A stretch of DNA of 13,934 bases from contig JBOHSA010000161.1 in assembly GCA_050732995.1 (NCBI GenBank), positions 1-13,934 of the forward strand, read 5' to 3'. Origin of the DNA: JBOHSA01 sp050732995 (GTDB lineage: Bacteria > Gemmatimonadota > Gemmatimonadetes > Gemmatimonadales > GWC2-71-9). Below, piece after piece: positions 12,865-13,934 of this stretch. The stretch's first letter is position 1. The number at the start of each line of letters is the position of its first letter. A program made the position numbers and the translations under genes. The notes beneath the pieces were generated by a model. It was not told the DNA's origin, did no database searches, and saw only the letters and a list, made by a program, of their open reading frames with translations.

Positions 12865-13934
12865 GTGATTCTTCCCGTCGTAGCGCTTGTCGTCCAAGCC
12901 GTCTCCGCGCAGCCGGGTGACCGGCCGATCCGGGTGTGGCTCGGCACGAGCGGACCGGTCGCGCCGGGCGAGCGGGTGCGCGCGTTCGTGCAGACTGCGG
13001 TGGACGGTTATCTCATCGTGCTGCGGTCGCGCACCGATCGCCGCATCGAAGTCCTGTTCCCGGCCGCCCCGACCGATGATGCCTTCGTCCCCGCGGGGAG
13101 CTACGAGGTGCGCCGACCCGACGCGGGCGCCGCGTTCGCGGCGCTCGAGCCCCCCGGCACGGGGCTCGTGATCGCCGCCCTGTCGCCCACCCGATTCCGC
13201 CCCGACGAGTTCATGCGCCACGCCGAGTGGAATCCCGCGGCGCTCGTCGCCTCGTGGAGCGAGGCGGACGTCGAAGGAGCGCTCACCGACATCGTGCAGC
13301 GGCTCTTGGGTGACGGGTACTTCAGCTACGACGTCGTCGCGTACACGGTCGCTGCCCCCCGCCCGGTCGTGCCGCAGGCCTCAGTGGCAGGGTCCCCCGG
13401 GTTTGATCAATGTCCGAACGGCGGCTGCGTCGTCGCGGGCGTCACCGTGATCATCGTCCCGACGGTGTTGGTGTGCGACCCGTTCACCGCCGAGTGTCAG
13501 AATTTGGCGTTCTTTCCGCCTACGCACCAACCGCCGCGCCCATCCGTCGATCCCGCCTGCGACGGCCCGTTCGTGTGCAGCGCTCCGAGCAACGAGCGGG
13601 TGATCGCGCTGGCTACGCGGCCTAGAGCCCGGGCGGCGGTGGTGCCGCGGCGCAGCGAGCTCGCGCGGGTCGTGATTCCACAGCCCACCGCTCCCCTGCC
13701 CATCACGCCGCGGCGCCGGGAGGTGGTCCCCCCCCCCCACTCCCCGCCCCGACAGCCGACCGGCCGAGAAGTCAGGATGGTGATGGCGCGGAGCCGCGCA
13801 GGCCCGGCCGCGCCCGCCGCACCGCAGGCTCCCCTCACCCCTCCCCCGTCCACTCCCGTCGCGGGGCTCACGGGTCTTGTCTCAGACGTGCCACTGGGCC
13901 TAGTCATCCCCATTCGGGCGGCGGCGGTGGCGAT
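12865..13934 (+). CDS. Secreted DUF4384-like protein with Cys pairs and Pro-rich region (partial, runs off right edge)
   Basis: A continuous frame of 356 codons opens at GTG 12865 (an in-frame TAG lies about 37 bp upstream) and has no stop before the window end. The first 16 residues (ILPVVALVVQAVSAQ) look like a short signal peptide lacking the usual basic residues, so the start is not certain. Residues about 20-115 match the DUF4384 pattern: IRVWLGTSGPVAPGERVRAF, DGYLIVLRSRTDRRIEVLFP, DDAFVPAGSYEV and LVIAALSPTRFRPDEF. The family consists of envelope or secreted modules of unknown activity. Six cysteines follow as three close pairs (183/188, 204/211, 232/238), suggesting disulfides. A long Pro/Arg/Ala-rich, probably disordered region comes after, and an 11-C run at 13728-13738 lies in it. 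Upstream, 12684-12864 holds only C- and G-runs and a tentative promoter for the opposite gene. Confidence 0.75.
   Translation, partial: MILPVVALVVQAVSAQPGDRPIRVWLGTSGPVAPGERVRAFVQTAVDGYLIVLRSRTDRRIEVLFPAAPTDDAFVPAGSYEVRRPDAGAAFAALEPPGTGLVIAALSPTRFRPDEFMRHAEWNPAALVASWSEADVEGALTDIVQRLLGDGYFSYDVVAYTVAAPRPVVPQASVAGSPGFDQCPNGGCVVAGVTVIIVPTVLVCDPFTAECQNLAFFPPTHQPPRPSVDPACDGPFVCSAPSNERVIALATRPRARAAVVPRRSELARVVIPQPTAPLPITPRRREVVPPPHSPPRQPTGREVRMVMARSRAGPAAPAAPQAPLTPPPSTPVAGLTGLVSDVPLGLVIPIRAAAVA
13728..13738 (+). repeat. 11-C homopolymer inside a coding region
   Basis: Eleven consecutive C bases encode part of VPPPH in the DUF4384-like gene, whose frame is open on both sides. Runs of this length are prone to slipped-strand change in vivo and to sequencing miscalls; a one-base change would shift the rest of the frame. 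Confidence 0.9.

Noticed and set aside
1..13934. CRISPR array, transposase, tRNA or rRNA
   Set aside because: No regularly spaced direct repeats with unique spacers, no transposase-like frame with terminal inverted repeats, and no cloverleaf or rRNA-like stretch was seen.

Overview
The window is high-GC bacterial DNA. The gene content suggests an environmental Gemmatimonadota-like organism: a secreted Asp-box/VPS10-type beta-propeller protein, DUF5916 beta-barrel C-termini, a DUF4384-type surface protein, a secreted serine hydrolase, and a -10 element placed for a leaderless transcript. This assignment is an inference from protein families. No rRNA, tRNA or phylogenetic marker gene is present.

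Left part (1-4410). Two minus-strand genes (1-366, partial, and 501-830) face a plus-strand operon. The operon holds korA (910-2763), korB (2760-3842) and two small arginine-rich genes (3824-4054 and 4051-4410). All consecutive genes in it overlap (ATGA; 19 bp; GTGA), so they are probably co-transcribed and translationally coupled. korAB encodes a two-subunit 2-oxoacid:ferredoxin oxidoreductase (2-oxoglutarate type), with the gamma domain fused to alpha. All four small genes around korAB carry arrays of a six-residue repeat, [D/E/K]-R-R-x-x-x. The array occurs alone (3824-4054), behind an ABM-like domain (1-366), or in front of a shared C-terminal helical domain (501-830 and 4051-4410, which are paralogues). 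This repeat family bracketing korAB is the most novel-looking element in the window.

Middle part (4407-7899). This stretch shows rearrangement and decay. After the operon comes a strong Shine-Dalgarno sequence followed only by a 47-codon ORF. Next is an antisense remnant resembling the tail of the ABM-like protein, then a DUF5916 C-terminal fragment on the plus strand with an in-frame TAG where Gln is expected. A minus-strand pair follows: a ZU5-like lipoprotein and a TPR/HD-GYP cyclic-di-GMP phosphodiesterase. The last codons of the HD-GYP gene run antisense through the end of the DUF5916 fragment. A second DUF5916 fragment, on the minus strand with an internal deletion, lies in frame directly behind the stop codon of the VPS10-like gene.

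Right part (7897-13934). A large secreted VPS10/Asp-box protein (minus) and a secreted serine beta-lactamase-family hydrolase (plus) diverge from a 76-bp region containing a TATATT box. A 65-residue, two-helix membrane protein (minus) converges on the hydrolase. A secreted DUF4384-like protein runs off the right edge; it has a Pro-rich region and an 11-C homopolymer in its coding sequence.

The two halves show no clear functional link. The left is ferredoxin-dependent central carbon metabolism with its small basic partners. The right is envelope and secreted proteins, with one cyclic-di-GMP enzyme.
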